Assembly: GCF_000002515.2 (NCBI RefSeq)
Contig: NC_006041.1
Location: 868,001 to 932,000 of the forward strand
Direction: 5' to 3'
Source of the DNA: Kluyveromyces lactis
Lineage: Eukaryota; Ascomycota; Saccharomycetes; Saccharomycetales; Saccharomycetaceae
Length of the DNA: 64,000 nt
The notes below the pieces were generated by a model that saw only the letters and a list, made by a program, of their open reading frames with translations, had not been told where the DNA came from and did no database searches. Below, piece by piece: positions 38,053-47,550 of this stretch. Numbering within the stretch: position 1 is the first letter of the stretch; every line of letters begins with the position of its first letter. The translations under genes were made by a program, and so were the position numbers.

Positions 38053-38674
38053 GGCTAAACGAAATGCACCCTAGGATATTCAAAAAATACATGCGACAAC
38101 TACAATCTTCAAAACGCCTACAGGTCCATGAGACCTGGCCTTATTTATGTAAGAACAAGAGCAATGACTAGATAATCATATATAATGGTACTAATATCAT
38201 ATATGTTTGAACAAACTGACAACAGTATGTCTTCCTCGAAGCATGTCTATGCCGTTCCGGACGTTGAAGACGTCGGACAAAATATGTGGGCATAGTCACG
38301 TGGAATCACGTGACTAACCTTTTCTTCATTTTCCCACCCATTGCAACCTCGATTTAGATCCACATAAACAATCTTGACAAATTGGATACATACTTACAAA
38401 GGGTTCAGTACTGTTAATGAGAAAGTTCCTGTCATTATAGACCAAAGGTTTGTTTCTGGTTTACTTGGTATTGTTGATACATTTGGTATTTGTGTGCTTA
38501 TTCGCATCGAGAGAACTTTTTATGTTTGATTCCGATTACTGAGTGAGGCGGACTGTATTTCTATTAACAAGAGCATCAACGATAACGGATCAGATTCAGT
38601 TTTTGTGATTTCAAAAGAAACCTCGAAGGTTTTAGTTATTGAACTGGGATTTTACACTCTTTTCACCAACCACG
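38053..38674. promoter_or_regulatory. FMP16 3' flank and DOA4 promoter
   Basis: Contains an inverted repeat with two CACGTG sites at 38293-38316, about 360 bp before the DOA4 start. No RNA gene or ORF of note. Confidence 0.45.
38293..38316. promoter_or_regulatory. Inverted repeat with two CACGTG sites
   Basis: Arms TAGTCACGTG and CACGTGACTA are exact reverse complements with a GAAT spacer; the CACGTG cores are 10 bp apart. Likely a pair of Cbf1-type sites in the DOA4 upstream region. Confidence 0.7.
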
Positions 38675-41065
38675 ATGCTCGAACATAACTCCAAGTTGTT
38701 TTGTAAATCACTTTCGCAGCTTTCAGCTGTAGCGTCGAAGGTTGTGGCTGAGGATGTTGAAGGTGAACATTTCAAGCAGCTCTTGGCGAAATGTATAGAC
38801 ACGTTGTCAATATACAAGAGCGAGCTGCGAAAACTTTCATGTGCTTCCAAGGACACACCACCATCGCAGATATATCAGTTGAATGAGACATTGTACGTTT
38901 ACTATAAGATTGTGTCACAGATCGCATCTCAGGTTATTCCGGGGTTGGCCGAGTTTCAACAGATCAAGATGAATAGTAAGAAGGATTCAAAAGATAAAGA
39001 ATTGCTGGAAATTTATAGTAGATTGGTTTCTGCACTAGCGAATGATAAACAGATAGGGGAAGTGAAGAGGTTTATCAAAAATCACAGTGAGGAAGCTGCT
39101 CATGACGGTACTCAACACTCTTATGAGAATGGGGAATTTGTGTCAATTTCGCAGTTGCATTCACTAATACGGCATGATAACGACTCATCTGGCATTTTAC
39201 TCGTTGATATTAGACCAAGGATGGATTTTAACGATGGTCATATAAAGCATAACAACGTTATTTGCATCGAACCGATCTCGTTCAAAGAATCATACACGGA
39301 TTCTGATATCTTGCGTAAGTCATTAATCACTGCATCGGATAGAGAAGTTGATCTTTTCAAGAATCGTGATAAGTTTCGACTTATTGTGCTTTACACAGAC
39401 ACTGATGAGCATACGAAATATTACTGGCAACAGTTAGAAGTTTTACAAGACATTCTTTGCAATAGATCATTTGATAAACCTTTACATCATACTAAGGTAA
39501 TAGTTTTGCAAAATGGCGTAAACGCTTGGAAGGAGAAGTACCCCATGGAGTTGAAAAAAATAATGGAATCGGCAATATCTGATATTCGTACGAAGCCCGT
39601 GGAACACAATTTTCACCCTATGGCATTATCAAACAATAATAATATTGAAAAAGCCAATTCACCGAGTCACTCTCAAACTACAAGTTTCACACATTATCCT
39701 GATGCTCCATTCCTTACTAATGGAGCTAGTATTAAAACTGCTGGATTGGTGCCTAATCAGTTGTTGCCATCTACCAGTAATTTAACGAAAGCGTTACAGC
39801 AGAACGATGAAGGAAATTCTGAACCTTACAAACTTCAACCAAATGGAATCAAAAACCACAGACAGGAAAGTAATAATCATGCGAACGGTACAAATTGCAT
39901 TGTGAGTTCAAACGGGAATAACTCTGTTGCTAAATCTGGTCATCCTAGTATCAATCTGGATTTCGCGATTGGTTTAGTGAATTTAGGAAATTCATGCTAT
40001 TTGAACTGCATAATTCAATGTCTTCTCGGTTGTCATGAGCTATCATACATATTTCTGACCAATTCATATAGGAAACATGTCAATGTGAACAGTCGATTAG
40101 GTTCCAAGGGTTTATTAGCGAATTATTTTTCACAACTAGTACAGAAGATGTATCAACAGGGGAAACTACAGGCTTATAACAATACTAATATGGAGTCAAC
40201 GGCTGTGCATCCAACTCAATTCAAATTGGCGTGTGGCTCGATAAATTCACTGTTTAAAGGCAAGCAGCAGCAGGACTGTCAAGAATTTTGCCAATTTCTC
40301 TTAGATGGTTTACATGAAGATTTGAACCAATGTGGTACCAATCCTCCTCTTAAGGAATTAAGTCCAGAAGCTGAGAAAATGAGAGAAACCATGCCGATGA
40401 GAATTGCTTCAGCCATCGAATGGGAGAGATATTTGACGACAGATTTCAGTGTCATCGTGGATTTGTTCCAAGGCCAATATGCATCGCAGCTCAGATGTAA
40501 AATTTGTGCACATACGTCCACAACTTATCAAGCATTCTCTGTTCTTTCAGTACCAGTTCCCAGAGCAAGATCTTGCACAATTTACGACTGTTTCAAAGAG
40601 TTTACCAAGCTAGAAACTTTGGAAAAAGACGAATTGTGGTATTGTCCTTATTGTAAACAGAGACAACCATCAACCAAACAAATCATCATCACACGTTTGC
40701 CTAATAATTTAATCATTCACTTAAAAAGATTTGATAATATGATGAATAAAAACAACGTTTTTGTCAATTATCCAAATGAACTAGACTTAACTGGCTTTTG
40801 GATCGACGATTACAATGGAGAAATGCCAAAGGATAACGGGGTTTCGTTGCCATTGCGTGGTCAAAAGCCACCCTTCAACTATAGACTCTTTGCTGTGGCG
40901 TCACATTCTGGCACGCTCTATGGTGGCCATTACACCTCCTTTGTGGACAAAGGCAGAGTTGGTTGGTGTTCTTTTGATGATGTCAGTTGGAGAAAAATTA
41001 GAAGGAAGGACGAATATATCACACCTAATGCATATGTGCTGTTTTACCGTAGAGTTAACATGTAA
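38675..41065 (+). CDS. DOA4: Ubiquitin-specific protease Doa4/Ubp5 (single pre-duplication copy)
   Basis: A USP-family deubiquitinase. Doa4 strips ubiquitin from cargo at the late endosome; its S. cerevisiae duplicate Ubp5 acts at the bud neck. 796 residues: N-terminal helical region, rhodanese-like domain at about 165-305 ([17 protein letters not shown]), a disordered Asn/Ser-rich linker, and the USP domain with Cys441 ([11 protein letters not shown]), the zinc CxxC pairs ([14 protein letters not shown]), and His752 in [10 protein letters not shown]. The frame starts upstream only with TTG; the ATG at 38675 is chosen. It stands for both duplicates, since flanking genes come from both S. cerevisiae chromosomes. 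Confidence 0.95.
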
Positions 41066-41139
41066 GTATAATAATTAATTAAGTAGGGAAATACAAAATG
41101 TAATCAGTGTTCGAAGAAACACCAGATCGGTTCCAATAA

Positions 41140-42015
41140 CTACTCCCAATCATCATCTTCTTCGTCGTCATTTTCCTCTTGCTTGATAGCTTTTGATTCA
41201 GTTTTAGCAGAAGAAATAGTCTCCTTACCAGTGTTGGAGTCTTGTTTAGCCTTTGCAGTTTTAGAAGGAATAATTTCTTCTTCTGAATCCTCTTCCTCAT
41301 CATCCCATCCTATTGCTTGTTCTTTACCTAGATCTTCCTTGGCACTTAATAAGTCACGCTTCTTTGAGGCCAAATTTAGAATCTCCGCCTTCTTAGTGAA
41401 GTAAATATTCCAAAATGTTGCATCATCAAGAGGTGCTGGGACAACGTCTTCGTGTAAGCTTTTCAAGTCCGAATCCTTGTTTAATAACTCTTGAATCTCT
41501 TCAAAATGTTCCTTTATTACAAAATCCTTCGGTAAGCTTGCTGCATTATATTTCAAATATATTGACTTGTCTATGGCAAGTTGTTTCAACTTTGTGTCTG
41601 TAATTGAGCTAAAAGCGGTATCCTTGTTAGATCCCTCTGCCTCTTTGGCATCGAAATCAAGCACTTCTTGAAACTGAGTAGATATGGTATTCGCCATGGA
41701 CGACCAGAATGATTTTTTAGAAACAGTGTTCCAGTACCCTTGCGTCAACTCTTCAACTTTCTCCAAGTTGTCATCCAATTTCCCCAACATCTCTTGAGCC
41801 TTATTTGTAACGGTACCGCCCAAATTCTCAGGGATTTGGAAATTCAAAGAGTCCTTCTCTTTAACAAAACCTAAAATAGCCTTTGAAGTTTTCTGGAGCT
41901 GTTCATCCACTTGGTCCTCGAACTTCTGAAACGCCTCATCAGTCTTATCATCATGTTTTGTCACCTTAACGGCATCTGCAGTCTCTGTTGCAGTCTCTTC
42001 ATATAAGAAATCCAT
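41140..42015 (-). CDS. DOS2: BSD-domain protein Dos2
   Basis: Linked to ubiquitin homeostasis and DNA replication checkpoints in S. cerevisiae; its biochemistry is unclear. 291 residues (S. cerevisiae 310). The BSD domain covers about 140-215 (IYLKYNAASLPKDFVIKEHF, ..DATFWNIYFTKKAEIL). The C-terminus is acidic and Ser-rich, ending in EEDDDWE. It converges on DOA4 with 74 bp between stops, as YDR068W does. Confidence 0.93.
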   Translation of the reverse strand: MDFLYEETATETADAVKVTKHDDKTDEAFQKFEDQVDEQLQKTSKAILGFVKEKDSLNFQIPENLGGTVTNKAQEMLGKLDDNLEKVEELTQGYWNTVSKKSFWSSMANTISTQFQEVLDFDAKEAEGSNKDTAFSSITDTKLKQLAIDKSIYLKYNAASLPKDFVIKEHFEEIQELLNKDSDLKSLHEDVVPAPLDDATFWNIYFTKKAEILNLASKKRDLLSAKEDLGKEQAIGWDDEEEDSEEEIIPSKTAKAKQDSNTGKETISSAKTESKAIKQEENDDEEDDDWE

Positions 42016-42342
42016 CGCTAAAGACGCTTTTCACGACTAATGCTAAGCTAGCTATTACCAAAGTACCTTAATGTCACCAAATAACACGTCTGGCTAGATA
42101 CGCTCGACGCTTATCGACAGACTTCTCGCGAGAACTCTTTTGTTGCGCCTCCCCTTCTTGAAGATCAATCCTTTAAAGGTTCAAACTCCAAATGTTTCAT
42201 GATTTTCCTTATTATTGGACCTTTTCATTGCAAAGAAGAACAGTTTCAACATGTCTAAAATACAGTAGGAAGAAGCCTCCTCATCTTGTCTCTGCTCAAG
42301 TTTGGGTATTATTTGGGGATAGCAGCAACTATAGAATACTCA
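42016..42342. promoter_or_regulatory. DOS2/OCA6 divergent promoter region
   Basis: 327 bp between starts. A short upstream ATG frame (MSKIQ, 42251-42268) precedes OCA6. GGTTCAAACTCC near 42179 resembles a tRNA B box, but no cloverleaf can be formed around it. Confidence 0.4.
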
Positions 42343-43050
42343 ATGTCATTGGTGACTCCCTTACAGTTTAGCTGTGTTCAGCCGAGATTTTACAGAGGAT
42401 CATATCCGGCAGAAATTAACCTACCGTTTTTGAGGACCCTTCGACTCAACTATATTATATCTTTGGTACCTGAACCGATTACTAATGACCCTATTTTAGC
42501 TGAGTTCTGTGAAGTGGAGGGTATTGAGACGGTTTTTATACAATGTGCGGATGACAAGAAGCAGAAGACAAAGACAAAGAATAAAGACGAACCCAAGGTG
42601 AAAAGGAAGAAGAAACCTGTACCTATAGAGTACGATGTGGTAATAGAATGTATCAAGTTTTTGATCGACAAGAACCATTATCCTTGTTACATCCATTGTT
42701 CGAACTCGAACACGGAAGTCACATCGCTAGTCATAGCATGTCTACGAAAGCTCTCTTATTGGAGCACTGTATCGATATTCAACGAGTACATGACATACAC
42801 GTCTAGCATAAATATACATGAAAGAAACTTCATCGAGAACTTCAATCTGGAGATAGATATTCAAGGTGTGAAACCTTCGGACAAAGTGTCTTGGATAATA
42901 GTCAGATCTAAGCACAATGGGGCCACGGGTTCGAAACAGGATAAAGGTGCGAAACATCAGAACGGAAAGAGCGATGAGAACCTCGATCTAACACCGCAGC
43001 TATCCGCTTCAAAAGATCCTTTGCCAACACTTAGGTTCCATGATGATTGA
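42343..43050 (+). CDS. OCA6: Oca6, dual-specificity-like phosphatase family
   Basis: A member of the Oca/Siw14 group of small cysteine phosphatase-like proteins with inositol-pyrophosphate or oxidant-response roles. From the ATG at 42343 the protein is 235 residues (224 in S. cerevisiae) and begins SLVTPLQFSCVQPRFYRGSYP, the family start; 19 further codons upstream depend on a TTG. The pocket region reads CYIHCSNSNTEVTSLV in place of the usual HCxxGxxR, so catalysis is doubtful, as for S. cerevisiae Oca6. The C-terminal 50 residues are divergent. Confidence 0.94.
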   Translation: MSLVTPLQFSCVQPRFYRGSYPAEINLPFLRTLRLNYIISLVPEPITNDPILAEFCEVEGIETVFIQCADDKKQKTKTKNKDEPKVKRKKKPVPIEYDVVIECIKFLIDKNHYPCYIHCSNSNTEVTSLVIACLRKLSYWSTVSIFNEYMTYTSSINIHERNFIENFNLEIDIQGVKPSDKVSWIIVRSKHNGATGSKQDKGAKHQNGKSDENLDLTPQLSASKDPLPTLRFHDD

Positions 43051-43147
43051 TTGTTATATTATCTGATACTACTTTGTGTACATTACATACTCTTTCAGTA
43101 TTAATAGAGAGAATAGTCTGCGCGCAGAGTTTTGGGTCAATACCTGC

Positions 43148-44392
43148 TTATTGAAACAAAAGGGAAGCTGCATAGTCCACGTTTCCACCAGTTTTATTCA
43201 ATGCATTGATAGCTTCTTTCCTAGAGAAACCAAGATCCACTAATTTTTTTATGTCTGATTCTGCGAACGATGGAACAGTTTGATTTGTGGTAGAACTTGG
43301 AATCTTTGGCTGCTTGACTTTGTTTGCATCGCCAGTCATAGCATTTTTTCCTGAAGATGAGTCCCTCTTCAACGCTGCCTTTCTTACTTCGTCAGCTGCT
43401 GGAGTTGTCAGTGCATGAAGGGAGTCCTTTGGAATTTCAGATTCAGGCAAGAATGGGGTCTCAACATCTGATATTCTCAATACATTGTTCTTCAAATCTA
43501 TAGATGCCTGATGTCTTCTTAACATGTCCAAACCCAACAACATTTCCATTGGAGTGTCAAGTACGGTAAAACTACAAGGCAAGAACACGTCGTGGATTTT
43601 GATTTGAGTCGTATGGATTCTCCCGAGAATTTTGCCCGTACCAACACCCTGAGCTATACCACTGAACCTTTTATCAATTAGAGAGGTCAACCCTGTTCTT
43701 TCTGCCAATTTTGTTGACATTATAGTCTGTTGAGCACCAGAATCAACGAACGCTTTGACTGGGTGGCCATTGATTTCTAATTTTATATACAACATTGACA
43801 CTTGGGTAAAAGACTCCGGAGTATATTCCATCGCATATCGTAATTGCTCATCAATCTCATGTTGGTTGGTCAACTCCGAAATCCGTGCTTGATTCACAGG
43901 ATCATCAGGGTTGCTCATTAATCTTGAGTATTCAGAATTTGGGATACCGAATGGGTTATTTGATCTTTCACCACGTCTGGAAAGTAACACCGGACCTAGT
44001 AGTTGATGAAATTGGGTTTTATTATTTATCATATGTTCTAAGTTTGGAAGACCCATCTCTTGAGCCATACTTGGATTCTCTAATAGGAAAGTCCTGAACT
44101 GTTCAATGTACTGTTCATCCGTCAAATCGATCTCCTGAGGTTGACCGAAAGCTGCCTGGGAACTAGCGGGATTCTTAGGTTTTATCAAAAGCATATCATG
44201 GTTTTGTAAGCCAGCCTCTTTCAAAGTTATATTCGTGTTCTTAGTGTCAAGTTGCTTCATGTTGTGAAATATGATCTGAGATTCCTCTTTAAAGTCTATC
44301 AATGCGAAAAGGTCGATAAGCGACATATCTTCACTCAATTCAAAAGGTCCAAGGACATCATCAGAGTGCTCATAAGTGACGGTGATGTTCAT
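43148..44392 (-). CDS. DDI1: Ubiquitin-binding aspartic protease Ddi1
   Basis: A proteasome shuttle with a retropepsin-like protease domain that cleaves ubiquitylated substrates. 414 residues (S. cerevisiae 428): ubiquitin-like domain 1-75, helical domain, RVP domain about 195-320 with catalytic Asp217 in FVDSGAQQTIMS, and a C-terminal UBA domain (about 375-414, VDLGFSRKEAINALNKTGGNVD). The catalytic motif is DSGA, as in animal DDI2, rather than DTGA as I recall for S. cerevisiae. A host gene, not a viral element, despite its retroviral-type fold. In S. cerevisiae the DDI1-MAG1 interval holds divergent stress regulation; here the divergent start gap to MAG1 is 190 bp. Confidence 0.97.
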   Translation of the reverse strand: MNITVTYEHSDDVLGPFELSEDMSLIDLFALIDFKEESQIIFHNMKQLDTKNTNITLKEAGLQNHDMLLIKPKNPASSQAAFGQPQEIDLTDEQYIEQFRTFLLENPSMAQEMGLPNLEHMINNKTQFHQLLGPVLLSRRGERSNNPFGIPNSEYSRLMSNPDDPVNQARISELTNQHEIDEQLRYAMEYTPESFTQVSMLYIKLEINGHPVKAFVDSGAQQTIMSTKLAERTGLTSLIDKRFSGIAQGVGTGKILGRIHTTQIKIHDVFLPCSFTVLDTPMEMLLGLDMLRRHQASIDLKNNVLRISDVETPFLPESEIPKDSLHALTTPAADEVRKAALKRDSSSGKNAMTGDANKVKQPKIPSSTTNQTVPSFAESDIKKLVDLGFSRKEAINALNKTGGNVDYAASLLFQ

Positions 44393-44582
44393 CTCTGATA
44401 CGGTTGCCTAGTAATGGTAACTTTCAGTTTTAGTGTTTATTTTCCATTGAATAAAGTGATAATTGATAATTAAAGTTGATCTTGATTAATAAAGGAATCT
44501 TATATGTCAGAGAACCTTAAAACAACTTCTCGAAAGTAAAGAAAGAAAGAACGGACAAAAGTGTCGCCAAGGCTATATTGAA

Positions 44583-45413
44583 ATGAAAAGGACAAGGGAT
44601 GATATCCTCAAGGTGGATGTGGACCAAGAATATCTGGATCAGCACATTGATTCATTCCGTGATGGAATAGAACATATCTTAACTATTGACCCCACATTAA
44701 AAGAAATCATTGAGCATAGTCCTTTCACCATGTTTCTCAAGGAAAATGTGGCCAAGGATTCGATGGACCTTTATTTTAATAAATTGGCAGGTAGCATCAT
44801 TTCACAGCAGATCAGTGGTGCAGCTGCGAAGAATATTCGAGGCAGGATCGTAGATATGTTTGATGGAACTTTTCCTAATTATCAGACACTGCACGAAACA
44901 TTCCAAGACTCGAAGAAGAAACAAGCTTTTAAGGAATGTGGGTTATCTCAAAGGAAGCTGATGTATATTGAGTCCTTGGTTGGATATTTTTTCAATAACG
45001 AGGATTCTATAAAAGATCTCTTTGCCTTTGCAGACGATGATAAAATCATCGAAGAGCTAGTCGCAAATATCAAGGGTATCGGACCGTGGTCAGCGAAGAT
45101 GTTTTTAGTTACAGGTTTACATCGCTTAAATGTATTTGCAGCTGAAGATTTGGGAATCGCAAGGGGATGTTCAAGGTACTTGGAACAACGACCAGAGATC
45201 TTAAAGAAGCTTCACAGCAAGCGGACTCTTATCAAGAAATCAAAAATAAAGCACAAGAGTTTCAAGTGGAAAATCCACGATGAAGACGTGGTTGAGCTCT
45301 GTGGTGATTTATTTAGCCCCCATAGAACGTTATTTATGTTCGTTCTTTGGAGAATGTCGGATACTAACATGGAAGTTGTCATCAATAATGAGAAAAGGTT
45401 TATGTCGAAGTAA
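44583..45413 (+). CDS. MAG1: 3-methyladenine DNA glycosylase Mag1
   Basis: A monofunctional base-excision DNA glycosylase (AlkA/HhH-GPD family) that removes alkylated purines such as 3-methyladenine. 276 residues (S. cerevisiae 296). The helix-hairpin-helix KGIGPWSAKMFLV is followed by VFAAEDLGIARG with catalytic Asp189. Upstream, SIISQQISGAAAKNI is the AlkA-type motif. It is divergent from DDI1, with which it shares a damage-responsive promoter in S. cerevisiae. Confidence 0.97.
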   Translation: MKRTRDDILKVDVDQEYLDQHIDSFRDGIEHILTIDPTLKEIIEHSPFTMFLKENVAKDSMDLYFNKLAGSIISQQISGAAAKNIRGRIVDMFDGTFPNYQTLHETFQDSKKKQAFKECGLSQRKLMYIESLVGYFFNNEDSIKDLFAFADDDKIIEELVANIKGIGPWSAKMFLVTGLHRLNVFAAEDLGIARGCSRYLEQRPEILKKLHSKRTLIKKSKIKHKSFKWKIHDEDVVELCGDLFSPHRTLFMFVLWRMSDTNMEVVINNEKRFMSK

Positions 45414-45610
45414 TAATTAGAGGCATTGTAATTGCTGTGTATAAACAGTACACTTTAAAGTAAGGTAGGAGTTCACTGGTAGCAACTTTTGAGTATATAT
45501 ATTTACAAGATAACATTTAATGTGCTGCCCAGTGTTTATAATAAATAGGAAGTAAAGGGGACAAACAAGAAAATAATTGAAAAAAAAGGATCCATTCGTA
45601 GTTCCCAAGA

Positions 45611-47095
45611 TCACTTCGCAAGTTTGGAAGCCTCAGTTAAGATTTTAGAAGAGGCCTTTTGCTGTTGTGTATAGAGTCCACCGGTGAGGATTCTAATTGC
45701 GGCTCTTGGTTTTCTCAATTGAGAAGCAAACAACAATGAACCTGTCAATAATGCCAAGGCACCAGCTTGGTGAGCAGAAGCTAGAGGGATTGGAACCAAA
45801 TATAACAAGGTAAAAATACCTAGAGTGACTTGTAAAGTGGCAAGACCCATCATACCATGAGCAGTACGTAGAACTTGTTTAGGAATGATAGCCTTGTTTC
45901 TGTTACAGTACATGTGGAATGCAAACACAGCGAAGAAAGTGGTTGTAGCCAAAATCCTATGATTCAGTTGAACCGTAGTTGGGTTTTCCAACATATTTCT
46001 CCAAAACATATCACTCTTGTCTTCTTTTCTAGCAAAGTTTTCGTCGATTAATTCACGTTTACTTGGTACCCAATCATCACCCATGTGAGGGAAAGTATTG
46101 TAGATTAGACCAGCATCCAGACCAGCAACCAAACCCCCAGACATCGCAGTAACAAAGGTCAAAGCTAGTAGACCAAGTGCAGATCTTCTCAATGGAGCTA
46201 GTGCTGGGTTATCTAGTTTTGAGAATAAAACAAGAGCTTCGGATGGGTTTTTAACCCATTTGGCCTCTCTCAAGATCTCAAACCCGGTCCAGAGCATACC
46301 CATATATAACATGAAAGCGGTACCCAAATGTGTAGTCAATCTGTACTGTGAGACAGTCGGTTTGGACTTTCTTTCCTTCAATTGTGTTTCATCCAAACCA
46401 GACTTGACCATCCACCAACCGATAAAACCTTGTAAACCTAGTAGTGCTGATAAACCAAACAATCTTTTATTAACATGAGGTGATGTCTTCCTAGCGACAG
46501 CAAAGTAGACAGCAGGCAGAATGAATACAGCACCGATAGCACGGCCCCATAGTCTATGAATCCATTCCATAAAGAAAATGAACTTGAATTCATCCAAGGT
46601 AATATGAGAGTTCAACTGTTTAAATTCTGGAGAACTTTTATACTTGGTGAATTCATTTTCCCATTCCTGCTGGTTCAAGGGTGGTAAAGTACCAGCGACA
46701 GGTCTCCATTCTGTAATAGATAACCCAGATTCAGTAAGTCTGGTTAACCCCCCGAGAACGACAATACCAAACACAAGAATTGAAGTACCAACTAACCAGT
46801 ACCCTACCACTTTTGATGAATTTAGCAAGGGTTTTGACTTAGCTTGTTTAGCCGTGGATGCCGTAGCTGTTGTTATACCATTACCAGTAGTTTGCGATAC
46901 CTGTACAGCTTCCCTGACAATAGATCTGGTATGGAAATACGCCATTGAAACTGTTGGCAAAGCTCTCTTAAGAGCAACAGTGGGAATCACATTCTTTGTC
47001 TTTACCAAATTTGATATTGAACGGGTCATTAAACCACGGGAACTTATGCGAATACCGCTGAGGCCTCTGCCTCCAAGAACCAAAGTTCTGAACAT
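45611..47095 (-). CDS. COX15: Heme a synthase Cox15
   Basis: A multi-spanning inner mitochondrial membrane protein that oxidises heme o to heme a for cytochrome c oxidase. The first about 85 residues are a presequence (RIS, RSISNLVKTKN). The conserved body has eight membrane helices, GGLTRLTESGLSITEWRPV, FFMEWIHRLWGRAIG, VSQYRLTTHLGTAF, and TVQLNHRILATTT and PLASAHQAGALALL with the heme-ligand histidines. The frame extends 18 codons upstream of the chosen ATG at 47095, through non-ATG triplets. 494 residues against 486 in S. cerevisiae. Confidence 0.97.
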   Translation of the reverse strand: MFRTLVLGGRGLSGIRISSRGLMTRSISNLVKTKNVIPTVALKRALPTVSMAYFHTRSIVREAVQVSQTTGNGITTATASTAKQAKSKPLLNSSKVVGYWLVGTSILVFGIVVLGGLTRLTESGLSITEWRPVAGTLPPLNQQEWENEFTKYKSSPEFKQLNSHITLDEFKFIFFMEWIHRLWGRAIGAVFILPAVYFAVARKTSPHVNKRLFGLSALLGLQGFIGWWMVKSGLDETQLKERKSKPTVSQYRLTTHLGTAFMLYMGMLWTGFEILREAKWVKNPSEALVLFSKLDNPALAPLRRSALGLLALTFVTAMSGGLVAGLDAGLIYNTFPHMGDDWVPSKRELIDENFARKEDKSDMFWRNMLENPTTVQLNHRILATTTFFAVFAFHMYCNRNKAIIPKQVLRTAHGMMGLATLQVTLGIFTLLYLVPIPLASAHQAGALALLTGSLLFASQLRKPRAAIRILTGGLYTQQQKASSKILTEASKLAK

Positions 47096-47550
47096 AGTGA
47101 TAACTAGGTTGTCAGCTTCAAAAGATCGAATCTGGCCTCTGTGGTTCAATACTTACTTCTGTTAATGTTACTAGTGAAAGGCTTCATCGTTCCATTTTTT
47201 TTTTTTTTTATATTGAGCCTGATCATTCCATAACGTGAAGGGAACTATATAAAAGCGTCAGCAGAAAGAAGCCCGATAAAACGTACTATTGAATAACGAG
47301 TTGACATGTCGTTATATTTGGCCAGTTTGTCGATGTTGTTAATATCTATAAATTCTCTATACTTATTTGAAGGCCGCATGGGGAATTCGTGTACGTTTTG
47401 TCTGTATATCCAAATAATCGTTGTTTAAGTAGAATGGTAGTACCTGGGGTTCATTCGGCGGTGGATTCGTATCAAATTCGTCTGTGTTTAGTTTACAGTA
47501 GTGTATATATTTACATGGGACTAAATAAGATAAATGACATTGGGTTTGAT
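47096..47550. promoter_or_regulatory. COX15 upstream region and PIM1 3' flank
   Basis: A 13-base T run at 47198-47210 and a plus-strand TATATAAAA near 47247 are visible. No HAP-complex CCAAT box stands out. Here the S. cerevisiae YER block (COX15) meets the YBL block (PIM1). Confidence 0.4.

Noticed and set aside
42170-42190. GGTTCAAACTCC as tRNA B box
   Set aside because: The surrounding bases do not form a T-arm stem, and no A box lies at the right distance.
43148-44392. Retroviral-type protease as sign of an old retroelement
   Set aside because: It is the conserved host gene DDI1 with ubiquitin-like and UBA domains; no LTR, capsid or polymerase surrounds it.
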